A stretch of 64,000 nt of DNA. Origin: Nitrospira sp. Its GTDB lineage: Bacteria; Nitrospirota; Nitrospiria; Nitrospirales; Nitrospiraceae. The translations under genes were made by a program, and so were the position numbers. Within the stretch, counting starts at the first letter, position 1. Each line of letters starts with the position of its first letter. The notes beneath the pieces are model-generated. The model saw nothing but the letters and a program-made list of their open reading frames with translations. It did no database searches and had not been told where the DNA came from. The stretch lies in the NCBI GenBank assembly GCA_022226955.1, contig CP092079.1, positions 2,035,088 through 2,099,087 on the forward strand, in the 5' to 3' direction. Below, one piece after another: positions 1 through 9,412 of the stretch.

Positions 1-2464
1 TCGACTTGGCTACCTCTTTCGGCGGGCCTTCGACGACGATCTCGCCGCCGCGGTCGCCACCTTCTGGACCGAGATCGATGATCCAGTCGGCGTTCTTGAT
101 GACATCGAGATTGTGCTCGATGACCAGAACGGTATTGCCTGCTTCCACCAGACGATCCAACACATCGATCAGCCGTTGCACGTCGGCAAAGTGGAGGCCA
201 GTCGTCGGCTCGTCAAGGATATACATCGTGCGTCCGGTCGGACGCTTCGAGAGTTCGCGCGAGAGCTTCACTCGCTGGGCCTCGCCGCCCGAGAGCGTTG
301 TGGCGGACTGGCCGAGCTTCACATAGTGCAGCCCGACATCGTGCAGCGTTTCGAGCTTCCGCTTGATGAAGGGAATGTGCTCGAAAAACTCCATCGCCTC
401 ATCGACCGTCATATTCAACACATCGGCAATGCTTTTGCCCTTATACAAAATCTCCATCGTCTCGCGGTTATACCGCTGGCCTTTGCAGACCTCGCAGGTC
501 ACGTAGACATCCGGCAGAAAGTGCATCTCAATCTTGATCAGCCCGTCGCCCTGGCAGGCTTCGCAACGCCCACCTTTAACATTGAAGCTGTAGCGCCCTG
601 GCTTGTACCCGCGCACGCGCGACTCGGGCAAATTCGAATAGAGATCGCGAATGAAACTGAACAGGCCGGTGTAGGTCGCCGGGTTCGAGCGCGGCGTGCG
701 GCCGATTGGGGATTGATCGATGTCGATGACCTTGTCGAGCGCGTCCACCCCCTTCAGCTCCTTGCACCCGTCAATCTTGGGTTTCTTGTGATAGAGCATC
801 TGCGAGAGCGAGTGGAACAGGACTTCGAGCACGAGGGTGCTCTTTCCCGAACCGGAGACGCCGGTCACGCAGGTCAACATGCCTAGCGGAATCTTCGCCG
901 TCACATTCTTGAGATTGTGCTTCTGCGCGTTCACGACCGTGAGGTAGCCCTTCGGCTTCCGCTCGCGCTGCGGCAGCGAGACGGTCTGAATGCCGCGCAG
1001 ATACTGGCCGGTGATGGAATCCGGATTCCCCATCACTTCTTTCGGCGTACCTTGCGCGATAACATGCCCGCCGTGGGTTCCGGCGCCAGGGCCCATGTCG
1101 AGCAGGTGATCGGCTGCCATCATTGTTTCGGCATCATGTTCGACAACGACGACGGTGTTGCCGAGATCGCGCAGGCGGATCAATGTCTGCAAGAGACGTC
1201 GATTGTCCCTCTGGTGCAACCCAATCGACGGTTCGTCCAGAATATAGAGCACGCCGACGAGGCCCGAACCGATTTGCGTCGCCAGGCGGATCCGTTGTCC
1301 TTCGCCGCCTGATAAGGTCGCCGCCGCCCGATCCAGCGTCAGATAATCCAAGCCGACATTCACGAGAAAACCAAGCCGCTCGCGAATCTCTTTCAGAATG
1401 CGATGCGCGATGACCAGCTCGCGGTCCGAAAACTTCAACGAGACGAAAAAATCCGCCGCCGCACGGATCGATAAACTCGTGACTTCGGCAATGGATTTCT
1501 TCTCCAGCTTGATCGCGAGGCTTTCCGGCTTGAGCCTGGCGCCATGGCAGACATCGCAAACATCCAGCAGCGTAAAATCTTCTTCCTCCGGGTGGCCGGA
1601 GGCCATCTGATAACCGATGCCATCGCAAGCAGGACAGGCGCCGTGCGGACTGTTGAAGGAGAAGATACGCGGTTCGACTTCCGGATAGCTCACACCGCAT
1701 TTGATACAGGCCAACTTGTCGCTATAAAGCTTGGTCTTGCCGTTGTCGGTCAGGATCGCAACCAGCCCACCGGTCAGCTTGAGCGAGGTCTCGATGGAGT
1801 CGGCCAAGCGCCGCATCAAGGCATCGCCCGCCTTCATAACCAATCGATCTACGACGATCTCGATGGTATGCTTTTTCTGCTTGTCGAGCGAGATATCGTC
1901 TCCAAGATCGACGATCTCGCCGTCCACGCGCGCCCGGACGTACCCGGCCTTGCGCATTTCCAGCAGCTCTTTGCGATATTCCCCTTTGCGCCCCCGGACA
2001 GTCGGAGCCAGGACCTGGAACTTCGCTCCCTCCGGAAGCTCCGCAATGGCATCGACCATCTGCTGCACCGTCTGCGCGGCGATTTCCTCTCCGCATTGAA
2101 AACAGTAGGGCCGCCCCACCCGCGCAAACAACAATCGCAGGTAGTCGTAGATCTCGGTGACCGTCCCGACCGTGGAACGCGGGTTATGGCTGGTGCTTTT
2201 CTGCTCGATGGAAATGGCCGGCGACAGGCCCTCAATCGAATCGACGTCGGGCTTGCCCATCTGCTCCAGAAACTGCCGAGCGTAAGCCGAGAGGGATTCG
2301 ACGTAGCGCCGCTGTCCTTCGGCATAGATGGTGTCGAACGCGAGCGACGATTTGCCCGATCCGCTCAAGCCGGTGATGACGACGAGTTGGTCGCGAGGAA
2401 TGACCACATCGATGTTTTTGAGATTATGTTCGCGGGCGCCTTTGATCGTGATTGTGTTGCTCAT
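1..2464 (-). CDS. uvrA: Excinuclease ABC subunit A, 5' part (C-terminus off the left edge)
   Basis: UvrA is the damage-sensing ATPase of nucleotide excision repair; it loads UvrB at bulky lesions in the cytoplasm. About 821 codons are present against roughly 940 for the family, so the C-terminus lies beyond the window. The first residues read [17 protein letters not shown], then a Walker A loop (GLSGSGKSS) and the typical [13 protein letters not shown] and [14 protein letters not shown] segments. The ATG at 2464 is the natural start because it opens this signature. A TATAAT box lies only about ten bases upstream, so the mRNA may be leaderless. It is divergent from a toxin-antitoxin operon. 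Identity is secure. Confidence 0.96.
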   Translation of the reverse strand, partial: MSNTITIKGAREHNLKNIDVVIPRDQLVVITGLSGSGKSSLAFDTIYAEGQRRYVESLSAYARQFLEQMGKPDVDSIEGLSPAISIEQKSTSHNPRSTVGTVTEIYDYLRLLFARVGRPYCFQCGEEIAAQTVQQMVDAIAELPEGAKFQVLAPTVRGRKGEYRKELLEMRKAGYVRARVDGEIVDLGDDISLDKQKKHTIEIVVDRLVMKAGDALMRRLADSIETSLKLTGGLVAILTDNGKTKLYSDKLACIKCGVSYPEVEPRIFSFNSPHGACPACDGIGYQMASGHPEEEDFTLLDVCDVCHGARLKPESLAIKLEKKSIAEVTSLSIRAAADFFVSLKFSDRELVIAHRILKEIRERLGFLVNVGLDYLTLDRAAATLSGGEGQRIRLATQIGSGLVGVLYILDEPSIGLHQRDNRRLLQTLIRLRDLGNTVVVVEHDAETMMAADHLLDMGPGAGTHGGHVIAQGTPKEVMGNPDSITGQYLRGIQTVSLPQRERKPKGYLTVVNAQKHNLKNVTAKIPLGMLTCVTGVSGSGKSTLVLEVLFHSLSQMLYHKKPKIDGCKELKGVDALDKVIDIDQSPIGRTPRSNPATYTGLFSFIRDLYSNLPESRVRGYKPGRYSFNVKGGRCEACQGDGLIKIEMHFLPDVYVTCEVCKGQRYNRETMEILYKGKSIADVLNMTVDEAMEFFEHIPFIKRKLETLHDVGLHYVKLGQSATTLSGGEAQRVKLSRELSKRPTGRTMYILDEPTTGLHFADVQRLIDVLDRLVEAGNTVLVIEHNLDVIKNADWIIDLGPEGGDRGGEIVVEGPPKEVAKS

Positions 2465-2473
2465 AAGGGCGGG

Positions 2474-2502
2474 ATTATACCATCCGCCTCGCGTTCTTGA
2501 CA
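2474..2502 (-). promoter_or_regulatory. Putative uvrA promoter with extended -10
   Basis: On the minus strand TGGTATAAT (-10 hexamer at 2474-2479) lies 17 bases from TGTCAA (2497-2502). That -35 is poor, but the extended -10 could compensate. The expected start site falls within a few bases of the uvrA ATG. The same hexamer read on the plus strand is a perfect TTGACA for the neighbouring operon. Sequence pattern only. Confidence 0.5.
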
Positions 2503-2525
2503 CTGCCAGATCGCACGTCTAATAT
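2497..2525 (+). promoter_or_regulatory. Sigma70-type promoter of the toxin-antitoxin operon
   Basis: TTGACA at 2497-2502, a 17-base spacer, then TAATAT at 2520-2525: close to a consensus housekeeping promoter. It faces the antitoxin gene starting at 2551. GTAC-N4-GTAC (2528-2539) covers the expected transcription start and could be an autoregulatory operator, as is usual for type II toxin-antitoxin operons. Confidence 0.65.
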
Positions 2526-2550
2526 ACGTACGATTGTACAGGGAGGCCGC

Positions 2551-2820
2551 ATGCCCAAGGCTGCATTGAAAAAAGAAAAGTGGACACTCTCCTTCGACCC
2601 AGCTTTGAAAAGCGCTGTCGTCAAAGCAGCCAAACGCAGAGGCGTCTATCCAGTCACTGTGCTCGAAGGCCTCGTGAGGGAAAAATTCAACCCCTACGGA
2701 CACACGGATGTGGACGACAGCGCAGCCTATGTGAGCGCGCTGCGAAAGCAAGGGCGCAAGCAGCCTGACGATGCATTTCTGGATGAGATTGTGGCATGGC
2801 AAAAATCTCAATCCTCCTAG
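2551..2820 (+). CDS. Antitoxin of a VapBC-like pair
   Basis: An 89-residue basic protein beginning MPKAALKKEKWTLSFD. It has no clear enzyme motif; the segment KSAVVKAAKRRGVYPVTVLE could be the helical part of a ribbon-helix-helix or similar DNA-binding antitoxin. The start at 2551 is chosen because GGGAGG lies about four bases upstream, while the longer in-frame reading would start inside the promoter. It overlaps the downstream PIN-domain gene by 25 bases, a normal antitoxin-toxin arrangement. By family practice the antitoxin neutralises the RNase and represses its own promoter. The role rests mainly on context. Confidence 0.7.
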   Translation: MPKAALKKEKWTLSFDPALKSAVVKAAKRRGVYPVTVLEGLVREKFNPYGHTDVDDSAAYVSALRKQGRKQPDDAFLDEIVAWQKSQSS

Positions 2821-3170
2821 ACACCGACATTTTCATCGACTATTTCAACAGCGGCCGATTCCATGCGCTCTTCGACTCCAGCCGTTTCACCATCTACTAC
2901 TCGATCGTCACAAAAAAGGAACTGCTAACGAAACCCGGGCTCCGCGACAACGAACGCGCGTCGATTCTGGACGAATTAACCCGCTGCCGCCTTATCCCGC
3001 TCTCCGATTCGATCACCGCCCGATATTCCGATCTTCGCCGGCGGCATCCCTCCCTTGAAAAAGCCGACGCGCTCATCGCCGCCACGGCCCTCGTCAAACA
3101 GCTTCCACTGATGACACGAAACAAGCGGCACTTTCGCCTCATCGACGGTCTGACGTTATTCGGAGAGTGA
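2796..3170 (+). CDS. PIN-domain ribonuclease toxin, VapC-like
   Basis: A 124-residue PIN-domain protein, the usual VapC size. Acidic residues expected of the Mg-dependent RNase site are visible: D9 and D11 in LLDTDIFIDYF, E42 in KKELL, and D91 in KADALIAATAL, followed by TRNKRHF near the end. VapC-type toxins cleave specific RNAs when the antitoxin is lost. The gene overlaps the antitoxin and presumably shares its promoter and translational coupling. The catalytic set looks intact, so the toxin is probably functional; the RNA target cannot be read from sequence. Confidence 0.87.
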   Translation: MAKISILLDTDIFIDYFNSGRFHALFDSSRFTIYYSIVTKKELLTKPGLRDNERASILDELTRCRLIPLSDSITARYSDLRRRHPSLEKADALIAATALVKQLPLMTRNKRHFRLIDGLTLFGE

Positions 3171-3267
3171 GCGCCGAACGGGGCAAAGGCCGGTAACACG
3201 CTCATACCACTATGGCACCGACGCTCCTTCCTTGACAAAGGCGGAAAGGCGGTGTTACCACGCTGAC

Positions 3268-4041
3268 ATGCTCACCGCAGATAAACCCATGCCGGACGCG
3301 TCCAAGCCGGCGGCTCAAGCGGTCTCCACCTGGACCGGCTCCGCGCGCGAACAGGCCGTGCAGCGGATGTTCACGGCGATCGCCGGCGTCTACGACCTCA
3401 ACAACACGCTCCTGAGCTTCGGACTCCATTACCGTTGGAAGAAAATCACGGCGGCATTCGTGCCTCAAATCGAACAAGGCACGGCGCTCGATGTGGGAGC
3501 CGGCACCGCCGACTTAGCCCTGCTGGTCGAACCGCGCATGGGAGCCAATGGCCGCGTGGTCGCCTCCGACCTCAATCACGCCATGCTCGCCGAAGGGCTG
3601 AAAAAGGTCGATCTCAAAGGGCGCTCTGGAAGAATTACCTGCCTGCAAGCCAATGCGGAGCATCTCGGCTTCACCGACGATACCTTCGATGCGGTGACGA
3701 CCGGCTTTTGCATGCGTAATGTCGGGAACCTGCCGCAAGCGGTTGGGGAAATCCGCCGGGTGATGAAGCCGGGCGGCACGTTTGTCTGCCTGGAATTCTC
3801 CCGGCCCGTCTTCGGCTGGCTGCGGGCGCTCTATGATTGGTATTCGTTCAAGCTGCTACCCTGGATCGGAACGAAGGTGGCGCGGGATACGACCGGCGTC
3901 TATGAATATTTGCCCGCTTCGATCCGGACGTTCCCCGATCAGGAACGGCTCTGCAATATCCTGCGTGAGGCCGGGTTCCGCCAGGTGTCCTATAAGAATC
4001 TGACGGGCGGCATTGTCGCCATCCATGTGGCGGTGAAATAA
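3268..4041 (+). CDS. ubiE: Demethylmenaquinone methyltransferase, UbiE/MenG family
   Basis: A class I SAM-dependent methyltransferase of 257 residues from the ATG at 3268. An in-frame TTG at 3232 would add 12 residues. The UbiE hallmark FTAIAGVYDLNNTLLSFG is followed by SAM motif I LDVGAGTADLAL (about residues 74-85), then GFCMRNVGNL and the C-terminal TGGIVAIHVAVK. The family methylates the quinone ring in the last step of menaquinone (or in others ubiquinone) synthesis at the membrane face. Only four bases separate its stop from the radical SAM gene downstream, suggesting cotranscription. Confidence 0.9.
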   Translation: MLTADKPMPDASKPAAQAVSTWTGSAREQAVQRMFTAIAGVYDLNNTLLSFGLHYRWKKITAAFVPQIEQGTALDVGAGTADLALLVEPRMGANGRVVASDLNHAMLAEGLKKVDLKGRSGRITCLQANAEHLGFTDDTFDAVTTGFCMRNVGNLPQAVGEIRRVMKPGGTFVCLEFSRPVFGWLRALYDWYSFKLLPWIGTKVARDTTGVYEYLPASIRTFPDQERLCNILREAGFRQVSYKNLTGGIVAIHVAVK

Positions 4042-4045
4042 GCAC

Positions 4046-5683
4046 ATGAACTCCGTTCTCTATGTTTTTCTCCCCTGCAAGAAGGTTTATCCGATCGGGA
4101 TCACCTATCTGGCGGACTTCATCCACCGCCGCCAGCCGAATGTGCGCCAGCAGATCCTTGATCTCTCGCTGTTTCCGGTCTCTCAGCGCAGTCAGGCTCT
4201 TCGCGATGCAGCGACCGCCTTCAAGCCGGACCTGGTCTGCTTTTCCTGGCGGGACATTCAGATCTTCTCGCCGCATGAAGGCGATTCGTCGCTGGAGCAT
4301 GCATTCAACTTTTACTTTGCCAGCAATCCGCTCAAGCGCGTCGTCGCCTCATTCGAGGGCGTGAAGCAGCTCTATCGCTATTACAGCCACATCTACAAGA
4401 TTCTCTCGTACCCCTGGCTGATCCGGAAGGAATTTTCGAAGGCGCAGATCATGATCGGGGGCGGAGCCTTTACGGCCTTTGCCGATCAGCTCATCGAAAA
4501 GTTGCCGGAAGGCACCATCGGCCTGCTCGGCGAAGGCGAAGATGCGATCCTGAAAGTGATCGAAGGCCGGTCGATTGAAGACGAACGCTATATTGTCAAA
4601 GAAGGCGGGAAAGTCAGGAAAGGCCAGCAGGGCTCACCCGCGCTGCTGGATGCGCTGACAGTCGATCTACCTTACCTGACTTCGATTTTCCCGCAGCATC
4701 GCGAGTTTGTCGGCGAATCGATCGGAGTGCAGACCAAGCGAGGCTGTCCCTACGATTGCGCGTTCTGCCTCTATCCTTATATTGAGGGCAAACGGGTCCG
4801 CTACCGGCCACCTTCCATGGTTGTGAAGGACATTTCCCAGCACTACCATCAATGGGGCGCGCGGCGGTTCTGGTTTACGGATGCGCAGTTCATCACGGGG
4901 AAAGAAGCCTACCCGCAATGCACTGAGATCCTGGAACGGATTGTCAGTGAAAAGCTGGACATCGAATGGTCGGGCTATATCCGCACGTCTCTCATTACAC
5001 CTGAACTGGCAAAGTTGATGGTGCGATCGGGAGTCGGTGATCTGGAAGTGGCGATTACCTCAGGATCCCAGGAAGTGCTAAACAACCTCCACATGGGGTT
5101 CAAGCTAGAGCGCCTCTATGATGGATGCCGCTACCTGGCCGAAGCCGGGTTCAGAGGCAAAGTCATCCTGAACTATTCGCTCAACTCTCCCAAAGAAACG
5201 GAAGAGACGCTCTTGCAGAGCGTGGAGTCCTATAAAATGGTGGCCTCGATCCTGGGGGAGGAGCGGGTGTTCCCACTGATGTTCTTCCTGGGCATCCAGC
5301 CCAATACCGACCTGGAACAGCGACTGCTCGAAGAAGGATATCTGTCGGCTGGCTATAACCCCTTGATGCTCACCCCGACGAGCATCCGAAAGCTACTCTA
5401 TAACCCGGCGCCCCTCAACGGCTTCATTGCCAAGGCCTGCCTCAAGGCATGGGAGCGGAAACAAGGCAGCCGCGATCCCAGAAAGTGGTCCGGCTCTCTC
5501 TCGCAAGCCGCCGATGCCACTCAGCCATCGGACCAATACGCCGACAAAAGCCTGCTCAAAGGGATCGAAGGGAACTCCGGCCGGGATGCGCTGCTCTCGC
5601 TGGAAGAAATTCTCAAATCGCGCAAGAGCGCGTCTTCTTCTGTACCCTCTTCCTCAAAATCATCCGCGACACCCGTTTCCTAA
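4046..5683 (+). CDS. Radical SAM enzyme with B12-binding-like N-terminal region
   Basis: A 545-residue protein. The radical SAM CX3CX2C cluster motif is RGCPYDCAFC (C234, C238, C241). The preceding ~190 residues resemble the Rossmann-type cobalamin-binding region of B12 radical SAM enzymes (PIGITYLADFI, PDLVCFSWRD, MIGGGAFTAFA, GLLGEGEDA), but I do not see a DxHxxG motif, so base-off B12 binding is unproven. The last ~90 residues are polar and Ser-rich. The substrate is unknown; relatives methylate or rearrange lipids, tetrapyrroles and natural products. Tight spacing behind ubiE suggests a linked role, possibly in quinone or tetrapyrrole chemistry. Confidence 0.78.
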   Translation: MNSVLYVFLPCKKVYPIGITYLADFIHRRQPNVRQQILDLSLFPVSQRSQALRDAATAFKPDLVCFSWRDIQIFSPHEGDSSLEHAFNFYFASNPLKRVVASFEGVKQLYRYYSHIYKILSYPWLIRKEFSKAQIMIGGGAFTAFADQLIEKLPEGTIGLLGEGEDAILKVIEGRSIEDERYIVKEGGKVRKGQQGSPALLDALTVDLPYLTSIFPQHREFVGESIGVQTKRGCPYDCAFCLYPYIEGKRVRYRPPSMVVKDISQHYHQWGARRFWFTDAQFITGKEAYPQCTEILERIVSEKLDIEWSGYIRTSLITPELAKLMVRSGVGDLEVAITSGSQEVLNNLHMGFKLERLYDGCRYLAEAGFRGKVILNYSLNSPKETEETLLQSVESYKMVASILGEERVFPLMFFLGIQPNTDLEQRLLEEGYLSAGYNPLMLTPTSIRKLLYNPAPLNGFIAKACLKAWERKQGSRDPRKWSGSLSQAADATQPSDQYADKSLLKGIEGNSGRDALLSLEEILKSRKSASSSVPSSSKSSATPVS

Positions 5684-5721
5684 ACCGGCTGTTCTCGCGG
5701 CATACAACTCCGATCTTCGCC

Positions 5722-5751
5722 TTGCATTCCAGAACGGGCCAATGCTATCAT
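5722..5751 (+). promoter_or_regulatory. Putative promoter of the USP/PCP_red gene block
   Basis: TTGCAT at 5722-5727, an 18-base spacer and TATCAT at 5746-5751, with TGC before the -10 giving an extended -10 form. It lies 100 bases upstream of the gene at 5852, which also has a strong GGAGGAGG ribosome site. This would separate the following block from the upstream ubiE pair. Confidence 0.45.
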
Positions 5752-5851
5752 CCGACCTCTTTTATGCTGGGGTCAGTAGGCAACCGTTTGGTTTTTTTGA
5801 CAATTATGACCGTCACCCCCGGCAAAAAGAGGCCTTGGAGGAGGCGTCTCG

Positions 5852-7960
5852 ATGTATAAGACTATCTATATTCCGGTCGATAATTCCGACCATTCCAATA
5901 CAGCAGTCGACGTCGGCGTGGAGTTCGCAAAGACGTTCGGTTCCAAGATTGTCGGCAGCCACGTCTACGCGGCGAAGATGCACGACAAGCGCTTCAAGCA
6001 AATGGAAGCCGGACTGCCCGAAGAATATCACGACGAGCAGGAGCTGGACCGCCAGCGGCAAATCCACGATTCGCTGATCACGCGCGGGCTCCAGATCATC
6101 ACGGACTCCTATCTCGACTACGTCGACAAGAAGTGCAACGAGTCCAACCTTCCGATCGAGCGGAAATCCCTTGAAGGGCGCAATTGGAAGGTGCTCGTCG
6201 AAGACATCAATACGAACGCCTACGATCTAGTCATCATGGGCGCGCTCGGCGTCGGCGCAGTGAAAGACAGCGTGATCGGCAGCAATACCGAGCGCGTGAT
6301 CCGCCGCATCCGCAACTCGGACATGTTCATCGTCAAGAATACCGAGCCGATGAATAACGGCAAGATCGTGGTGGCGGTGGACGGCAGCCCCTATTCGTTC
6401 GGCGGCCTGATGACCGGCCTGGCGCTCGGCAAGGCCTTCAACCGGCCGGTCGAAGTCATCTCGGCCTTCGATCCCTATTTCCATTACGCCGCCTTCCACA
6501 GCATCTCCGGGGTCTTGAACGAAGAGGCCGGCAAGGTCTTCCGCTTCAAGGAACAGGAAAAGCTTCACGAAGAAATCATCGACAGCGGTCTGGCCAAGAT
6601 TTATCAGTCACACCTCGATATCTCCCGCGAGATTGCCCAAGCGGAGAAAACCGACGTCAAGACGACGCTGCTCGACGGCAAGGCCTTTGAAAAGATCATC
6701 CAGTACGTCCGCAAGGATACGCCCTGGCTCTTGATCGTCGGCCGCATCGGCGTCCACAGCGATGAAGACATGGATATCGGCAGCAACACGGAAAACCTGT
6801 TGCGTAGCGCCGCCTGCAATGTCCTGGTGTCCAATCGCAAATACGTACCGCCGATCGACACGCAGGCTGAATACACCATCGCCTGGACGGAAGAAGCCCT
6901 GCGGCGGATGGAAAAGATTCCGATCTTCGCTCGCGGCGTGGCCAAGACCGCGGTCCATCGCTATGCCATCGAAAAAGGCCACACGATCATCAGCAACACG
7001 GTCCTCGATATCGCCATCGGCCATATCCTCCCGAAAGGGGCCATGGATGCCATGCGCGCCCTCGGTGGCAGTCTGGATGCCGCCGGCATCGATCGCGACA
7101 AAATGAAAGCGGACGATTCGGTCGCCAAGGATCTCATGGGCAATACGCTCAGCGGCATGATGACCGGCATCGTGGAAGAAAAACCGAAGAACTCCGCGGG
7201 TACCCAAGCGTACCTCGACCGGATGAACCAGAATTACTTTGTCTGCGACGGATGCGGTTACATCGGAAAGGGCGAGACTCCGGTGAAATGCCCGGTCTGC
7301 GCAGCCGATGGCGACAAGTTCAAACAGGTCGATAAGACGATTTTTGAAGCGGCCGCCAAGGCCGAAGGCGAATTGGAAACCGATCTGGCCTATGACGACG
7401 TCCCGATGCAATGGACCAAGGACGCCAAGGAAGCGATCCGCGCGGTGCCTGCAGGCTTCCAACGCCGCCGCGCCAAGGCCAAAATCGAAAAGAGCGCCAG
7501 AAAACTCGGCATGACCACGATCACGCTGGAATACGCCGCCCCCACGATCAAGGAAGCGGCGGATGAGGACTATCAGCCGATTTTCTCAAATAAGGGCACC
7601 GGCACCTCGCCGAATGCCGAGGAGGCGGTCGCCACCGCGACCAATAGCACCAACGGCACGAACGGAACAAACGGCGAACAGGCCAACGGAAACGGCGTGG
7701 CCAAGGCCGAACCGTCCCCGTTTACCTGGAGCGCGGATGCTCAGGCCAGACTGGAGCGGGCTCCGGAAGGGTTCATGCGAGACTGCACCAGAGCCTTGAT
7801 CGAGAAGCATGCGGAAAAGATCGGAGCGAGCCTCATCACGGCTGAAGTCGCGAATGAAGGCATTGAACAAGCCAAGGGCTATATGGCCGACGCGATGAAG
7901 ACCGGCAATCTGAAGGACATGATTGCCAATCTGACCGGCGCGAAGTCCGGGGCCAACTGA
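5852..7960 (+). CDS. Tandem universal stress protein with rubredoxin-like and three PCP_red domains
   Basis: A 702-residue mosaic. Residues 1-162 and 170-328 are two universal stress protein domains, each ending in a nucleotide-loop-like segment (GALGVGAVKDSVIGSNTE; GRIGVHSDEDMDIGSNTE). Residues 345-393, 521-567 and 626-676 each match the PCP_red pattern best known from the C-terminus of light-independent protochlorophyllide reductase (W..A...L...P..F.R......IE..A...G...I). Between the first two sits a rubredoxin-like knuckle pair (C465-C468, C480-C483). A Thr/Asn/Gly-rich linker spans about 590-615. The stop overlaps the next start by one base. The function is not known; the make-up suggests redox-linked handling of a tetrapyrrole or nucleotide. 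Confidence 0.85.
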   Translation: MYKTIYIPVDNSDHSNTAVDVGVEFAKTFGSKIVGSHVYAAKMHDKRFKQMEAGLPEEYHDEQELDRQRQIHDSLITRGLQIITDSYLDYVDKKCNESNLPIERKSLEGRNWKVLVEDINTNAYDLVIMGALGVGAVKDSVIGSNTERVIRRIRNSDMFIVKNTEPMNNGKIVVAVDGSPYSFGGLMTGLALGKAFNRPVEVISAFDPYFHYAAFHSISGVLNEEAGKVFRFKEQEKLHEEIIDSGLAKIYQSHLDISREIAQAEKTDVKTTLLDGKAFEKIIQYVRKDTPWLLIVGRIGVHSDEDMDIGSNTENLLRSAACNVLVSNRKYVPPIDTQAEYTIAWTEEALRRMEKIPIFARGVAKTAVHRYAIEKGHTIISNTVLDIAIGHILPKGAMDAMRALGGSLDAAGIDRDKMKADDSVAKDLMGNTLSGMMTGIVEEKPKNSAGTQAYLDRMNQNYFVCDGCGYIGKGETPVKCPVCAADGDKFKQVDKTIFEAAAKAEGELETDLAYDDVPMQWTKDAKEAIRAVPAGFQRRRAKAKIEKSARKLGMTTITLEYAAPTIKEAADEDYQPIFSNKGTGTSPNAEEAVATATNSTNGTNGTNGEQANGNGVAKAEPSPFTWSADAQARLERAPEGFMRDCTRALIEKHAEKIGASLITAEVANEGIEQAKGYMADAMKTGNLKDMIANLTGAKSGAN

Positions 7961-9366
7961 TGGGCAAGTCGCTCCCGATCCTGAACATCCCGTCGTCTCT
8001 GTCGGGGGCGCTGGGATCGCTTCAACAGCAGATCACGCAATTCATGACTCCCGGGCCGAAGGGTGAGGGCGTGCATGACGGCCGGACCGTCGACGACTTC
8101 AAGCCCTATCTGGTCGCGCTCAATCTGACCAAGCGTTGCAACCTCAAGTGCGACCATTGCTATCTTGACGCGACTACCAAGTCGGCGGGAGGCGATGACG
8201 AGCTCTCCACTGAAGAGTGTTACAAGCTCATCGATCAAATCGCCGAAGTGAATAAAGGCTGCCTGCTGGTCATTACCGGCGGGGAACCGCTGGTCCGCCC
8301 AGACATTCTCGACATTGCCCGCCATGCGGTGAAGCTCGGCTTCATGGTCGTCTTCGGCACCAATGGCATGCTCATCAACGACCAGATGGCAAAAACCCTG
8401 GTCGAGATCGGCGTCATGGGCGTCGGCATCAGCATCGACTCGCTCGATGCCGCCAAGCACAACTCTTTCCGTGGCGTCCCTGGCGCCTGGGAAGCCGCCG
8501 TCGCCGGTATTGAAGCCAGCAAGCGAAATGGCCTCCAGTTTCAAGTCCATTTCAGCGCGCAGCCGATGAACTATCAGGAATTGCCGGCCGTCATCGAATG
8601 GTCGCATCAGCTCGGGGCGCGGGTGCTCAACGTGTTTTTCATGGTCTGCACGGGACGCGGCGAAGAGCTTACGGACATCACCCCGGCGCAGTATGAGGAA
8701 GTGCTGGGCTATCTGATCGACAGTCAGGACAACTATAAGGGCATGCTGGTCCGCGCCCGTTGCGCCCCCCACTTCAAGCGTCTGGCGTATGAAAAGGACC
8801 CGAATTCTCCTATCACGAAGGCCACCGGCTACATGGGTGGCGGCTGTCTTGCCGGGACGAACTACGCGCGCGTGACGCCAAACGGCGAATTGACCCCCTG
8901 TCCCTACATGCCGCTCTCCGCGGGCAATGTCCGTCAGAACAGCTTTGTGGATCTGTGGGAACAGTCTGACGTCTTCAATTCTTTCCGTTATCCGCAGCTG
9001 AAAGGCAAATGCGGAGACTGCGAATACACCGACATCTGCGGCGGCTGCCGCGCCCGTCCGTACGTCGATCACGGCGACTGGCTGGATGAAGACGAATGGT
9101 GCCTCTACACGCCGAAGGGTGGAGAAAAAATCAAAGTCGCCTTCAACGTCGCGGAAGAATCCGCCATCCCCTGGGACGAGGCATCGGAGCTGCGCCTGAG
9201 CCGCATTCCCTATTTTCTCCGCGCTATGGTGAAAAAGGGCGTCGAGAAACACGCCCGCGAGAATAACGTTCCCCTGATCACCATTGAACTGATGGAAGAA
9301 CTCCGAAAAAAGCGATTCGGCAACGACGCACCCGTCTTCAATTTCGATATGAAGGGGAAGGAGTGA
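7960..9366 (+). CDS. AhbD/NirJ-like radical SAM enzyme with C-terminal PCP_red domain
   Basis: A 468-residue radical SAM protein. The cluster motif is C60-X3-C64-X2-C67 (TKRCNLKCDHCYLD), followed by TGGEP at 106-110. A SPASM/twitch-type set follows: C296, C314, C351, C354, C360, C363 and C381, with CGGCRAR. This layout is shared with NirJ, AhbC and AhbD, which act on iron-coproporphyrin or siroheme side chains in heme d1 and alternative heme synthesis. Residues 404-450 form a further PCP_red-like domain (PWDEASELRLSRIPYFLR). It follows the USP/PCP_red gene without a gap. Tetrapyrrole modification is the best guess; peptide modification is the alternative. Confidence 0.82.
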   Translation: MGKSLPILNIPSSLSGALGSLQQQITQFMTPGPKGEGVHDGRTVDDFKPYLVALNLTKRCNLKCDHCYLDATTKSAGGDDELSTEECYKLIDQIAEVNKGCLLVITGGEPLVRPDILDIARHAVKLGFMVVFGTNGMLINDQMAKTLVEIGVMGVGISIDSLDAAKHNSFRGVPGAWEAAVAGIEASKRNGLQFQVHFSAQPMNYQELPAVIEWSHQLGARVLNVFFMVCTGRGEELTDITPAQYEEVLGYLIDSQDNYKGMLVRARCAPHFKRLAYEKDPNSPITKATGYMGGGCLAGTNYARVTPNGELTPCPYMPLSAGNVRQNSFVDLWEQSDVFNSFRYPQLKGKCGDCEYTDICGGCRARPYVDHGDWLDEDEWCLYTPKGGEKIKVAFNVAEESAIPWDEASELRLSRIPYFLRAMVKKGVEKHARENNVPLITIELMEELRKKRFGNDAPVFNFDMKGKE

Positions 9367-9412
9367 GGTTGCCGCGCGGATAATCGACGCTGCGTTCCCT
9401 CATCAGCGCTCT

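Noticed and set aside
113..886. Long plus-strand open frame under uvrA
   Set aside because: It is the reverse-strand shadow of uvrA, whose motifs are unambiguous; the shadow has no domain and shows the His/Arg/Leu bias of antisense frames.
2528..2539. LexA/SOS box at GTAC-N4-GTAC near uvrA
   Set aside because: Does not match LexA box types I know; more simply read as a possible antitoxin operator.
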